Positions 1 to 14,500 of a DNA stretch of 64,000 nt are shown in pieces. The stretch comes from Trichoplax sp. H2 (lineage: Eukaryota; Placozoa; Uniplacotomia; Trichoplacea). A program made the position numbers and the translations under genes. Every line of letters begins with the position of its first letter. Position 1 is the stretch's first letter. The stretch covers positions 87,045 to 151,044 of the forward strand of contig NOWV01000189.1 of the NCBI GenBank assembly GCA_003344405.1, read 5' to 3'. The notes under the pieces were generated by a model. That model saw only the letters and a list, made by a program, of their open reading frames with translations. It was not told the origin of the DNA and did no database searches.

Positions 1-544
1 GTAATTCTTTGCTACGACTGAAACAATCTTTAATTTGCAAGCCGGTAATAAATTGATTATCGCAAGTTTAAATTGTTTTACATTAATAGATTGATGATTA
101 GAAACAAGAATATAATACATGACTTAAATGTATACAAAAAAGTTACTACATTAGGCTTAATTTTAATAAATATTTGCCCATAATTTCTGTAATAAATAAA
201 TCTAGATAAATAATATACGCGCGTATGGTTACGAAAATCGGCTGTAGTTCAATCCTCGGTAATGACTTAATCCATAACTGGGCAATAAGTTACAAGTTTT
301 TTAGTAGACCTTGTGTTACAAATCTAATTAACTAAGGTCTTCATTATCTTCTACATAAGCAAACTATGGCACTGTTACTAATGTTTTAACAAACGCATTG
401 GGTCGTACTATATCTTTAACTCATTCCTTTGCCAAAATTGCAAATAATTCAAAGTTTCGATAGAAATAATCCTTAGCAGCTCCAAGATGTTGTTATTACG
501 ATGGAACAGATAGAGAGGATTGTATGATTACTTTGGAATTGCTA
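1..544. other. Intergenic, no gene seen
   Basis: AT-rich sequence lying downstream of the OXLD1-like stop codon. I see no open exon with splice sites on either strand; the part next to 545 is probably that gene's 3' untranslated region. Confidence 0.5.
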
Positions 545-972
545 CTAAATTCCAAGCTCCAGTTTAATCAATGCTTTTATACTTGGATCGTCGATTTTTT
601 CTAGAGCTTGCTTAGCGTGAGATTTATCACCTTTATAATACTCAACTAATTCTTCGCAATACTTTAACCAAACACAATTAGCACAGCCACTCATACAACA
701 AGTTACCGGCAGTTCGGGCGGTAATTTCTTGTCGATTTGAGCACTATCTACAATTATAATTATAATTGAAAATTAATCAGAATCGTTCATTTATCATTTA
801 AATATTTAAAATACTCGTAGTACCAGATTCTTAGTAAAGCGATACTTTTATGATTAAATCTATTGAAATGACGATATTTACCTTTAAGAACTGTGGTGTA
901 TGCTATACTACGATAGCGAAAATGTAGCAGGTAATTTATTCCTGAGAACGTAGCAACTTGATTTCCAGAACC
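545..972 (-). CDS. OXLD1: OXLD1-like protein (oxidoreductase-like domain), 5' end unresolved
   Basis: Two exons on the minus strand join in phase: 972..882 (ends on donor G|GTAAAT) and 747..545 (acceptor ATTGTAG, stop TAG at 547-545). The last exon encodes a compact Cys-rich domain with the signature PPELPVTCCMSGCANCVW, followed by a helical tail. That is the hallmark of the oxidoreductase-like N-terminal domain of OXLD1, a small mitochondrial protein of poorly known function. The penultimate exon encodes a basic, hydroxylated stretch (YLLHFRYRSIAYTTVLK) that fits a mitochondrial targeting region. It has no ATG in frame and begins after a good acceptor (TTTCCCACTAG), so a first exon carrying the start should lie above 973. 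I could not identify it. The family call is firm and the 5' structure is open. Confidence 0.82.
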
Positions 973-3016
973 CTAGTGGGAAAGAGTTGAGAATATTTTA
1001 TTAATTTTAGCTTGTAAACTTGCTAATAGCAAATCGAGCATAAATCAGAGCGTAAATAAACATATAACTATTATACTTTAATTATTATTGGAAAAGGAAA
1101 TCAATGTGGAAACAATTCTTATGGGGACACCCGCAGGTGCTCGCTTAATTTTTGAAGTTGCATCATCCGATCAGATTTATTTTAAAGTAATAAATTAACT
1201 GCATTAAACTTGTAACTGTGCTAAAGCATACAGGTTGACTTTTATTGCAATATTCCTACACCGGAAGTATCATATTTATTTCTCTGCAGTAGCTTAGATT
1301 TCCTCGTTACAAATTACGATTTATAACAATGTGGGCAACCTTACTGCTTCTTGACGATTTTCAAATTCTTTACAACTATTAATCTTTTTTGCAGCTATTC
1401 GAATAGGATCTTGTATGGATATCTACTAGTATTCTTGTAGTGTACAAAATCAACAGTACTGTGTAGAGGAGAATGGAGATCCTTTACAATGTTGCATCAT
1501 CTGATGAAATTTATTACAAAGTCAGAGTTTACTGCATTAAACTCGTATTTGCACTAAGCCATTGATACGGTGTTATACACTATAATATCTAGATTAGAGT
1601 AGAAATATCTATGTTAGGATAATTTTGTTGATATACCCTTATTTAAAGAGTTTCTAAGTTAGATATGTGATGTTTAAATATAGTACTAGCTTTTTTGGTG
1701 CTATATGCAGATACAGCTAACTGAAATTAGTAGTTTAACTTAACTAGGGAATCTAGAATAATCTTTATACAATTCAAATCACACTGTGATTGTAACTTAC
1801 TTATGGTAGATTGCAGATTATCGCAGAAATATTCCGTGATAGGAGATTTTGTAATCTGACAATTTTGTATTAGTCATTCGATGTCTATGTTCATAAATAC
1901 TGTTGTCTACATTAGGTAGCAGTAGATGAAATTAGCTTTTGATTGATTAGCAGGTTTCAACGTTAATACGAGTATTACTAACTAGGATGTCTTTGCTATT
2001 GTAAAAGACTATATAAATGCGATATATCGTATAATAAAGGGAGCGTTTAAGATTAGTATTTAGCGTAAGATACGAGGCGTCTAAGTCTTCTTGTAGTCTA
2101 CTATTATAGGAAAAGTGTTCCTGAAATAGTAGATATTGCTCCCCGATACGTGGTTCAGGGAATCGACTTATTGATCGTACATTGCGTTATCTTGTTGCAA
2201 AGCTGTTTTGTAACAGCCGTCGATGTTGATGTTGATCCAATACCTTACGACTTACTTAATATAACTATATCAGCAGAACTATGTGATTCCTGTTTAACTT
2301 AGCAGTAATGTACTTGCATATTAATCGTGACAAGTAGAGAAATCCTTCTAGGTAAATGTGTATCTGATACAGTATCCATCATATTTTGGCGTGAACCGGT
2401 GAACGATCCCTTGACTACCTCAACAATTGCTTCCAGGAATGAACAAGAAAGATTAAAATAATCATGATTTTATCGACAAACCTTTGATACATAAGCATAT
2501 CTGCAAGCTAACTTGCCCATTGAAAGGACGAATGCAGTTGCATTGGCCATTTTATCTCCTCTTAAAGTAGCCAACACATAATGCCATTGGCTTGATTTTG
2601 CAATAATATCACAATATTGTCGGCATGATGATCATGAAGTAGCACCTTGTAATCCAGTTAGAATAGATCAAAAATCTCCGTTAACTTAATCAATAGCCCA
2701 TTCTATATTTAACGAAGGAGGAGAGTGGTTAAGATGCCATTTACGCTGGTTTAAGCCAATTTGATGAGTTGCTGCTAGAAGTTGATAGAAGGACTGCCGG
2801 CTGCTGGCCTTCAAATTGGGTTCCACTACCGTATTTATAGTACAGTACAGTATAATGGCCGGATGGTAACATGGGTGGGTACATGGCCATTTTGTAATAA
2901 GGTATAACTGGGTGTACCAGTCAGTATTCAATAGCCATACAAAACTATACAGCACTGAGAGTATGGAGGCCATGGTCGCCATAAGGACATCCTTACATCA
3001 TGGATACGAAAGTTTC
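973..3016. other. Intergenic, no gene seen
   Basis: No exon chain is recognisable. It should contain the missing first exon of the OXLD1-like gene near its left edge. A degenerate direct repeat of about 55 bp occurs at 1156-1212 and 1492-1548 (both contain GTTGCATCATC and ACTGCATTAAACT). The 98-codon open frame at 2686-2982 (-) has no family resemblance. Confidence 0.45.
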
Positions 3017-4240
3017 AGTTATCAGATTAATATACGCATATTTATTGCTTCGAACAAGTTATCCATATAGAATGTATAGTTTTGAACAAGCTTTCCACAT
3101 AGAATGCACAGTTTTGGATTAATTCGATCTAGCAAATTTAAGAGAGAAATCGGAAGGGTAAATGATGTCTACCACACGATATGAATTTGATCCATAGAAT
3201 TAATATACGCGTATTGATTACTTCGAACAAGTTGCCCATAGAGAACGTACAGTTTTAGATTAATTTAATTTAGCAAATGTAGGAGAGAAATCGTAGTCCT
3301 TCAAATCGGAAGGATAATAGATCTATACTACCTGATATGGATTTCATCCGTAGAATAGTTTTGTATTCTCGCGCAATTATTATATACTTTACCATAATAT
3401 AGTATAGTATATTCCTCTCTTTTTACTTCCAGCAGTTGGTGATGAAACATATCTTCCACATTGGGTATGTAATCGTTTAACAATTTAACTAGAGATTAAT
3501 TAATCAGATTAATATTTATTCTATCAAGCAAGTTATCCCTTTATAAATGCACTATCCCGTTAGTTCTACTTCAATCAATTAGCTATGAACCATATCTTCC
3601 ACATAGGGTATGTAATCATTGAATAATTAAACTAGAGATTCATTAATCAGATTAATATTTATTCTATTCAACAAGTTATCCGTTTATAAATGTACAGCGT
3701 TGGATTGATTCGATCTGTTAAATTTAGGAGAGAAATCGTAGTATTTCTAATCACAGTGGCAAAATGGTCTATAACACCCGTTATGTATTTCATCGATAGA
3801 ATAACTCTGTATTCTCGTACTAACATTACCTTTATCAAGCCTATTTTCTACGGTGGGATCTAATCATTTATGAATTAAATTATAGAAAATACGAGCACTC
3901 CTGTCTATTAGATCAATGGATTAGGAAAATAAAACTATCGCAACCCACCGAGGATTGATCGCTCCTGGACGACATATCTCGCACCATCAAATATAATAAT
4001 TTTCGATCAAATACCCGCATTTTATAGAGATTATCCGCTTAAAATGAGTAGTAAAGATTCATTTATTCGACTAATGGATTTCACGGAATACGTTGTTCAC
4101 GGCTTATATGCAGTTTTAAATTTTACTCGATCTGAAAATTTGAGAGAAGTAACATAGTCGTTCGAATCAAAAGGGCAAATTGATCTATACTACCATGTAT
4201 GTATTGGAATGAAAGTATAGCTTTGTATTCCCATCAAAAT
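3017..4240. repeat. Degenerate ~180-bp repeat, about five copies
   Basis: Related units start near 3017, 3198, 3500, 3640 and 4060. Each runs through recognisable landmarks in the same order: AGATTAATAT, CAAGTTATCC, a stretch ending GTACAGTTTTGGAT, GGAGAGAAATCGTAG, and a GTATTCTCG tail. Copies are worn by substitutions and small indels, and the third is truncated. I see no terminal inverted repeats or coding capacity. It looks like an old local satellite. Confidence 0.6.
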
Positions 4241-6194
4241 ATTATATGTACTCACAAATTAATCTAATCATCAGTCTAAACAATTCATTTAATAAAATTA
4301 ACGAAGGACACTGGATGAATCTTAAAATAATAAATGAAGTAAAACAGCTGTTGAAAGCTTATTACAGTTCTAATCAGAAAGTAATTTCTATCATTCTAAT
4401 AGCGTTTGGAATAAATATTTGAATTATAAAGGTTTTACTTCCGCTAAAATATATATCAAATGGTTTGATTTAAGGCTAATAATTTGTCACTAAAAATTAG
4501 AAAAACATCTTTACTGTACTGTCATCGTAGGAAAGTTTAGAGTATTTCCAATACTTGTCTAGACTGTTCAATCTATACTGATTATCATTTCATTTCATGA
4601 TATTAACTTATTGATATTGATGCTATTTGTCATCTCCTAATTGACATAAAAAACTACTCAGGCAAGATGATACACTAAATGATCAATATTCAAATAGTAT
4701 AATTCCAAAATTTTGACGAATGCTCGTTACTTGCGTTCAGTATGGATCTTCTCCTTTCAGCAGGTTTATTCTAATTTATCTTAGCAGTGACGTTTTCTAA
4801 CGATAATCTTAAGCAGAGCTAGTTTCTCTCTATATTTAAAGTGACATAATCTGTTTTTTACATGCTGATAATATCTTAAGCCCAAAGGTAAAGGTACATA
4901 GATATTATATTCTAAATTGAACATCCTACTTTCTAAAATTGAATTGAAATTATTGTATTATATCTATGATCAATATAGTCTTCAAAAGATGATATTAAGG
5001 TAAATACTGTCACTAATGTCGCTTTATTATAGCCCATGTCATCTTTAGGCCGAGTTTATCAATGCAAACTAGTACTGAAAAATAGCATCAATGAGGTTTA
5101 CATCGATCGATTAGAACTAACATTATAATATTAAATAGGTGTGGTTTATTTTCTTATTGTAGTCTAATGACATGCTGACAATGTTTCACTATGCTGGACT
5201 ATAACATATTAGCGATATATGGGGGATAAGAACGAAATTTCAAATACATTAAAATGGCTTATGAGCAAGGTATCCATTCGTTCCATTAAACTCAATCCAT
5301 CTATTTTGACGTGAAATAGAAATTTTTAAACATTTTACTTTAAAAATACTTTAACAAATACTTTAAAATGACTTATGAACAGTGTATTCATTCGTTCCAT
5401 TATGATACGAAATAGAAATTTTTATATATTTTGCAATAGTCTATACAGTAATATTGATCGGTAGAACAATCTTCTTGCAACTTATCGTAGAAAGCCTACT
5501 TTCTAAGGTATCAACAACGTAGAAATGGTCGACACTTTAAAATAAACAAGGACTAAAACACATTTTTAGTACAGTATTACTATAATTAGTCAGCGTAGCC
5601 ACAACATACTAAATGAAGATGGATAAAATTGTACTAAAGAGCTTGAAAGTATTTACAATAATCGTTACTCTAGACATTTGCAGTTTCCCTACTCTTCTTT
5701 CATATCGGAATAAGCTTTGATCCTCCAATATCTGTGAGAGTAGACCTCGTCGTCGATTTTCATTATAATCCCTACTGCAACATCGTAATATTCAATCCTC
5801 CTTGAACAATTATACAAATAGATGGAGGATGATATTTAAACTTCTCTCCTTTTAAAACAGTTCCTGTACATCTCCTCATTTATAACAAATTTTAACTCTC
5901 ATTCATTATCGATGAAAGTAGCGCTTGTTGTTTATATTTAATAGACCGGCTGTTATGTAAAAGTGCGACATTGTAGCTCGTATTAGTGTATCTTTGGTAT
6001 CTGGACCAGGTACAAGATGCAGTGATGAGATGATATGGTAATAGGGATGACTAGCATTAGAAGTGTGAAGATTTTGCATATATGAATTATATAAATAAGC
6101 TAAGCTAATATAATAAAATAGTTCTTAATCACCTAAGCTTGTGGAGTCACTGAGTTACTATTCGCTAAGGTTCTACTAGCTAGAGACGAAACAC
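4241..6194. other. Intergenic, no gene seen
   Basis: AT-rich, no long open frame and no exon chain recognised on either strand. A short duplicated phrase (AAAATGGCTTATGAGCAAGGTATCCATTCG and a relative) lies at about 5251 and 5366. Confidence 0.4.
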
Positions 6195-7080
6195 CTGCAA
6201 TGATCATTTTGATTGCTCCTATCCTAGTATAACCTTATCATTTTCTCGAATGTCTCATGCAGTCCCAGTCACGGCGAATTTTAACCCCGTGTTTAAATTA
6301 AAATTAGTGCTTCATTCTTTCAACTTTGCATAGTTCCTTAAAGCTTGTTGATGTCTAACGCAAGTTGTGCTTTTCTTCGAGCAGGTTGCTACCTTACTAG
6401 GGCTTTCAATCATCATTTTGATCGCTCTTGTCCTAGTATAACCTCGTCATTTTCTCACATTGTCCAAACAGCACCACCAAAGTGAATTTCAGCCCCATCG
6501 GCGTATGTAGAATATTGGTATTTATCATCGATTGCTGATGAAATTAGAACTTTTTGTTTATATTTTATAGGTCTTCAATGATCATTTTGATCACTCTTGC
6601 CCTAGTATAACCTCATTCTTATCTCCGATTGTTCCATGCAGCCTTAGCCAAGACGAATTCTAGTCCCATATTTAAATTAATATTAGTACCAAATTTTCTC
6701 AACTTGAAGCAGTCCATGTCTAGCACAAGTTAAACTTTCACCGAACTTGTTGTGTTTAACTTGGAAGGGAATGCAATCATCATTTCGATCGCCCTTGTCC
6801 TAGTATTACCTCATCCTTTTCTCCTATTTTTCAATTATCCCCTTTAGCCCTAGCCAAGGTGAATTCCAGTCCCACATTTAAATTAATTTTAGTACTTCAT
6901 TTTGTCAACTTTCAACAGTCCACATGTAGCACAAGATTGCACTTTCATCGAGCTTGTTACTTATCTTGGAAGGACCAGCAATCATCCATTTTAGATGGCC
7001 CTAGTCCTATTATAATCTCATCGTTTCTCCAATTGTCTCATCCATCCTAGTCAATGTAAATTCCAGCCCTATCTCTCAAT
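6195..7080. repeat. Degenerate ~200-bp tandem repeat, five copies
   Basis: The phrase CAATCATCATTTTGATCGC followed by CTTGTCCTAGTATAACCTC recurs at about 6198, 6404, 6573, 6772 and 6978. It is followed each time by a CAGCC/CAGTCC-rich segment, a TTTAAATTAA segment and a GTTGTGCTTTTCTTCGAGC-like segment. Spacing is about 170-206 bp. The open frame at 6859-7050 lies inside this repeat and is not a gene. Confidence 0.65.
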
Positions 7081-8588
7081 TTCCATTTGGATGCCTATCC
7101 AGATGCTAGTTTATGCAAATAAGTTAAAACAGAATGGCGAGACAATAAATAATAAAGTCTTTGCTGGCAGGACAATAAGGTGATGGACAATAACAGTTAA
7201 TTTGAAAAGATGACGTAGCCATTAAGCTTTGTTGTTCGATTACTCAAGTTGGAAAATTAGGATAGGCAATAGGGCTTGAAGAATTGGATTAATATTAGTA
7301 AATAGACTGATTCCTCTCTTGCTGCCTATAGTTGATCATCCAGAATGGATTGAGATGACTGTATTGTATACGAAGGGAGTTACCATCGATCGATTAGGAA
7401 TCAACGTTGCAACTATCCAACACCCCCACCAGTATCATCATTCTTGTCGCTATTTGCCATGCCAACGTTATTTGCCATCCATTTGTTAATGATCGTTGGT
7501 CGAGAAAACTTGCTAAGAAAATAAATAAACTCTCTTCTGTCCTACAGAGTAATTGGAATTCTTGCTTGAGTTGGATTCCAAGTTATTCTATCCTACAGGA
7601 TAAGGTATGTGATGAGTGTATAAAATTGAATCCATAGTCTAAATGAAGATAAGCCGATCCAATAAGAACATTATTGTTCATCTCTATTGGACAGCATTGT
7701 TGGATAGGCAAAGATGGCGATGACTGTCTTATGATTGATTGCATGCGGATATAAACGCCATCGCCTTGCTCTCTCTCTCTTCTTTTCGTTCACTTCTACC
7801 CTTGATAACTGTAATAATAACTTTAAAAAATCTCCATTTCAATCTCAGCCAGTCTATTTAATAGAAAACCATTGAAAATGGGTGTGAGAAAGGAAAGAAA
7901 TTAATAAATTAGTTATGCAACCATGACTCTATCGACAAGAAGAAAAGACATATCTTCTCCTTTTTTTCTATCTTTCTAACTGACTTTGTTCAGAGTAATG
8001 GAGTTCTATCTTCTGTCGATGATATTGAAGGATGGAGTTATAAATGTATTCTTTCACTATAAGATATTGTTTCTATCTTGTATTTATTCTATCTGCACTT
8101 ATTTTCACAGAAGAGAAAGAAAAAGAGAGTAAACGCTAGCTAGTTTGAAAGTAAATTGGTGTCAATGGCTTGTTCATTGGCTTGCTAATGAATATGTTAC
8201 ATGATTACCTTGACAAATGCGCTCATTTGACCGTTTACAATTTCATTTGTCTTCATGACTTCCTGTACAGTTATTATCATCTGGATAGAATGATGATGAT
8301 TATGTTATTGCTTGATGGTATTCTATACTTGATCAATCAGGAGGAATGCCAAATAGCCATCCTCTATAAATATCCTTCATTTTGATGTATATGATTTTGA
8401 TTGCATTCTAGGCTAGCCATCGTTGCTACCGTTAAAGAGTGGAAAGTCTCAACTCCTTTTACCCATTTCATTCCGTGAATTCGTTGGAGAACCTTATCCA
8501 CAGAAAGAGTGGAAAGTCGTTCTGATTAACTTGAACTTCAATTACTTCATCTTGATTCCTCTCCCACTATACATCTATTCATCGAATC
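7081..8588. other. Intergenic and 5' flank of the Rab gene
   Basis: No recognisable exon. Open frames at 7407-7637 and 8170-8385 lack family resemblance. The last few hundred bases include a duplicated AAGAGTGGAAAGTC at about 8434 and 8504 and probably hold the Rab promoter and 5' untranslated region. Confidence 0.4.
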
Positions 8589-11500
8589 ATGGCTGATGAT
8601 AATAATAGAACTTCTAATGAACGTGTTGATCATACATGCAAGGTTAGTAGTCAAGCTAGAAATATCCATTTCTTATATGATGAAGTAAAATTATCCAATA
8701 TCAAACTAGTCCTCGAATCGTGTATAAAATCATCAGTACTCGTAGTCGATTATTTTCAATCCGAGATATAAACTTGATTCTTTCCCTTCAACATAAACTA
8801 TCTTATGTCGTTTGTATCGCTTTATTACCAACTGTCCTTTTTTTAAATTTTGTCTTCTCAACAACTTGATTAAGCTTAGTTTAATAAAGTCTACGACAGC
8901 TATTTCATTTCTCCCGTTGATTAGTATAGTATTGGATTTAACCTTGTTATACGACTTTTCTAGGTTATGCTGATTGGCGATTCCGGTGTAGGCAAAACAT
9001 GCGTTTTAGTCCGATATAAAAATGGTGCATTCTTGTCTGGTTCATTTATTTCAACAGTTGGATTAGATTTTCGTGTAAGTAGATTAGTTAGCTTAGTCGA
9101 TGTTGCAATCGTTTTGTTTCTATGCCATTTATTACATTTTATCGTGTTATTTTGTATAATACTGACGTAAGGTATCTCAGTCTCTGACTAATAACGAGTT
9201 ACAACTTTAATCGCGATCTTGATTGAAATAGACTTGTAGTCAATGAAAATTGCCATGTCTATCATTTTTCTTATGGTCTGTTCTATTTTAATTGAACTAC
9301 AGTAGAAAATAGAGCTTTCATATCTTATAACTCTTGAGGAAAGCAAATTAATAGACTGATATTAGTCGTTGATCAATAAGGAGTAACAACTTTGGTTATG
9401 ATCTTGATTGAAATGGACGTGTAGTCATTGAAATTTCGATGTCCATCATTTTCTCTATTGACTACTCTATTCTAATTTAGCCGCAGTAGAAAATAGAGCT
9501 TTAATGTCTTTATAAATCTAGAGGAAAACAAACTAATAGGCTTACAAATTAGAATAGTAACCATTTAAGACCACGCTTGGAATTGTTTATACAATCTATT
9601 CTATCCTTTCCTTCTTTTTCTTTTGGGCACTTTTACTCCCTCTTCTTTCTCATGCAAAGGCAATTTTCTCTTAGCAATAGCCATTCCTATCGTCTTCAAT
9701 ATATTGAAAATTCATCAAGTCTGGCGACATGGTCGCAAATGGTCTCTATCACCTTATTAAATGATTGTATTTTACATTATTCAACAGTATTTGTACCATC
9801 CTTCTAACGTGAAAAGTCGGGCGAGTAGTTTTTTCATTGCCCTAGGTATTTTCCTATTCTTCTCCCAACATAATATCGCACTAATTCAAAGTCAATAAGA
9901 TCAGATGAGGAAGCCATAAATAAGCTAGGATAAAACTATTCCAATTGCTCATTTATCGCTTACAAGATTGTTTTCATGGTCATAAAATTGGGCCAATAAG
10001 CAATGAAGTTGTATGATATTGACCAAACTTGTAAGGATTGTCACATTACTCAAGCTTTCCTGTTTTCATTTCTCTTCCATTCCTTTAATAAATAACCTCA
10101 ACCATTCTTCCTTGTAACGGAATGAAACCTTCGTACTTGGGACTATTTATTAGTTCATGGCCAGTGATCAACATTAAACTGCAATGTTAGTCAACAAAAC
10201 CCATGTCTTGATAGTCTTTCTTGGTTAGGAAAAGTGGTTGGAGCTTTTAATAAGCTACAAACCATCAGTCATAGCTACTAATTCGATGGTAGTAAAGCAA
10301 GACGAGTGTTCTTGGAAGGATTAGACGAAAAATATCGCCATTTAGCTTATTCAACCTAGCCATCCAGTTATTGAAAATGGTTATATAAACTCTGTTCGTT
10401 GTCTAACAAGACAAATGTTTCTTTCTTCAACGATTAACCGGAGTTGCTGTCATAGTTTAGGCTATCTTAAGGTATCTACTTGGAAAATTTTATCAGCTCT
10501 CGCCCGTTAACTTAGTGTAAGGCAATAATTCTTTCTAATCAGGCAGCCTAATCTGGCATAAAATATCATATAGCACGACTGAATCCGAGAGCAGCTACAA
10601 TAATGATTTCTTCTAGCACCAATTCAGATGGCCTTCCATCTTCACTATTTCTTTCCTAAACCATTAGCGATATTTATTATAACGGTTTAGTTCGTTATAG
10701 TTGATGTACCCTACAATTTCATCGGCTATCGTTGGTCAGCTTATCATAGAATTAGAGTAAAGCAACCTAGGAGGACTGTTGTTATGTTCTTAAACCTGCC
10801 ATAAATATATCTGATATCGCCATTGAACTAAAGTATAGTTATGGCAGTGGTTCTTTCCCGAACGAATCCAGATGGCCATTTTCTAGTATTCCTATCTTCA
10901 AATATGAACGAAAGTGGTTAGAATGAATTAGGCAATCTTAGGTCGTCTACCTGGGCAATTGCATCGGCCACAGTTGGTAAATGTATTTAATCTAAGCACA
11001 TTGATGTCAGTAATTCTTTCGAGAGTAAATACAGAAGGCCAATTCTACAGTTGAAGCAATCCAAGTTTTACAGGAATAAGAGCATGATATCATAGTTAGT
11101 GCGGCAATTCTATCTCAAACCACTGGTAATCATCATGCTAGCTGTCAAAGCAATCAACTTTTACATCACATCATCAGCCATCGTTAATCATTCCTGAACA
11201 TAGGTTGAGTAGTAAGAGAATAAGTATCCCATCTTGTGCAAATACAGCTCAGTGGTGTAACTATTAAAACTATTAAAGTTAGACATCAAAGTATTTTATA
11301 GTCGTCATTTAAACTAAGCAAAGTAATCCGTTAAGGTTGATCTTCCTTCTTGAATGATGATATTGGATTCTTAAAACAGTTTAAGCCATTTCAAACATAG
11401 TTCAAGCTATCCATTAATACGTTAAAGTGCCTTAAAATTTAAAGTAAACGATTGGAGATTATCACTATAAGGGGTTAAGCTATTTAAGTATAACGCAAAA

Positions 11501-14500
11501 TCTTGAACTATCTTATTTAACCTTACACTTAGGACAAAAAATTAACTTTACTTTTCAGCAATAAGTGATGATGAGTAACAGCCTTCAACTAGCCTCATTT
11601 TACAGAAATTCATCAATTCGCCTTTGTAATTGCTACATAGTAGTAAAATGATTTACAAGTAGTAGCATTTTCCCTTTTTGAACAAATACGAATCGTTCTT
11701 CGAGACTGGGTATACCCTCTACTATGCCTTACTGAAGCATTATTAGGTTATTTTGACGAAGCCCTAAGAAAAACAGGTCTCTTCTTTCTAAATCTTAGAA
11801 CATTATCCTACTCTTCCGTGATATTGAACCATTTATAGGATTCCTTCTATCAAGCTAAAAAAGACTATGGCGTAGCTTGTTAACATTAATTGCATGCTTG
11901 CAAACAATTAGCATTGAGCTTAACAATTCGCGCACTAGAAAGGCTTCATTAAGCTATTAGAGGCGATAAAATAACTTAGTAATCTTCATGTCCTATTGGT
12001 TCCGATCAATTTATTTTCCTGCTCCAAGAATAAAACAGAATTAATTTATACAATACAAAACGAGATAATTTAAACTATCAATTCGATCAATTTCATAATT
12101 AATTCATGATTAACTTCGTTGAGAGAATTTCAGTTTCTTTTACCGTTTTACAATAAGATGACATTCGATAACTAGTGATGCTAGTCTACAATATAAGTCA
12201 AATTATTTCACAATATTTCATGGTTTATAGTCTGACAAAATAGGTCGTTCATGATATTCTTGTTATTGAGCTTGAATCAATGCTAATTTCTAGGCGTCTT
12301 GAAGCATAATTCAAGGCTGGATAATAAGATTTTGCTCAGTTTTGGTTTGGAGCATTAAAGAATGAGTCATAAAATTTTTCATAATTTCTAATGGGTTACA
12401 GTCCGCTGAAATAGATTGATATTTTCGTTAGTTGGTTTAGAATCAATTCCAGTTTCTGTGCATCTTTTAGCATGATTCAGGGAAGATAATAAGAGTTCAA
12501 TTTTAATTCTTAACCATGAAGTAAAGAGATAAAGGATAGGAATTTGTTCCAACCTCATTCTTGATGCATAAATTAAGGGTTTAGCAATTAGCTATATTTT
12601 TGTTTTATTAGAGCAATTCTGGACTAAAAAATTGAATTTATTACAATTTAATTTATTTGACTATGAAACAAGGCTAGATCATAGAATCTTAATATATTCT
12701 TACTTTATTGATCATAAATCACTGCTAGATCATATAAACCCGTTATATTTTAGTTTTATTGATTACAAATCACGGCTTAATCGTATTGTACAAATTTGTT
12801 ATACGTGTTCCTGTATTTTATGAATATATTAAGGTTTAGATGATAGGGAATTGTTACCGTCTCGTCCTATAATTATATATAATTGCGATTCAAGGGTATG
12901 TGATTAGAAGAGTTTATTGCATTCTTGTTTTCTAAGCATACATCAAAGATAAGATTATAAAAGTTTGTTATACTCTTGTTTTTACGCATAATTCAAGGGT
13001 TAGATTATATGAGTTTTGCTCTATTCTTGCTCTGTCAGTAGAAATCAAGGATTAGATTATAGAAGTTTGGTATGTTCTAGTTTTTTTAGCCGAGGATTGG
13101 GCAATAAGTATTTATTCTATTTATGTCTTTGAAGCATAAATTTAAAGTATCGTTATAGGAGTTTGTTCTAATTTTGTTCTATAAACACAAATCAAAAGTA
13201 TTTTTACAGGAGTTTGCTCTGTTTTTGTTTTTGAAACATAAACAAGAGTATCGTTATAGGAATTGTTATACTCTTGTTCTGCAAACAAACACAAATCAAG
13301 AGTTAAATTATAAAAGTTTGTTATCTTCTTGTTCTATAAACATGAATCAAGAGTTCTGTTATAGAATTTTATCATATTATTGCTTTAAAAAACTTAAATC
13401 AAAAAAGAGATTATATGACTTGCTACGATATAGTCTTCTTCTGGTAAAATAAGTCAAGGTTGGATAATTTGAGCATGAATTCTGGCTGAAATGTAAGAAT
13501 TTCATATACTAAAAAACTAGAAGCATGAATTATCAGCTAGTTTATGATAGTTCACATGGTAATTCTTGCTCTTTCAGCAACAGTCAAAAGTAGTTTATAC
13601 GCATTTATTATGTAATCTTGAATCCTAGCCAGTATATTCGAGGTTGTTATAATCTTGTTGAATTTTTAAAACCATGAATCAATACTGACTTAGTAATTAT
13701 ATAAGACATCAACAGTAGATTTTAACCTCTAGTCCCTTTTATATGACAATTTTATTGTTAATTGACGCATATCATCGCTCTGGCCAATCGATTTCATTCC
13801 GCTGCTTTTGGATATGACTTCGCTAAAACTATTGCAATAATTGAATATCGATAGACAGAATGGATTTTTTTCCTTTCTTGCCCATGACAAGACGTAATGG
13901 ATAATGTATTAACCTTGTTAAAAAAAGTAATCACAGTTTTAGGCGATCATCTTTTTAATTTATGGTAATTATGAGCACTTATATACTTTCGAGACAATGC
14001 TAGCCTTTACTCCCGTCATAGTATGAATTGAAAATAGAAGAAATCTTGTTGCAGTTGCTGTAGTTTTATCTTTTGTCAGATGAATCGCATTGCAAGTTTA
14101 CCGTTATTATTAACTTACTATTTATTTCTTCTATTAAGGTGCAATATAAATAGCTTGTAGATGTTCTATTCAAATCTTTCGCTATTTCATTTATCTCCTT
14201 TTTATTGCAGAACAAAATTGTCGACGTAGATGGTACCAACGTTAAACTACAGGTAAGTGCATTAGTAAAACAAGAATAATTGGAGTAAACTTTTTTTAAA
14301 GAATTTAAAATTATTATAAAATTTCTTTTATCTATCTTTCCCCTTCATTCTGATTGTCTTGTTAATTCCATCGTCATTTATTTTAATCATTACAAGGTAA
14401 TTATTGTTCACTTATTCAATATAGAGGTTATAGTCCCTTCATGATTATTAATGAACTGTTAATGAAACTCACTTATGCGAATCTATTTAAAAATAATCGA

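Noticed and set aside
2686-2982. 98-codon minus-strand open frame
   Set aside because: Low-information composition, no domain and no splice partners; probably chance.
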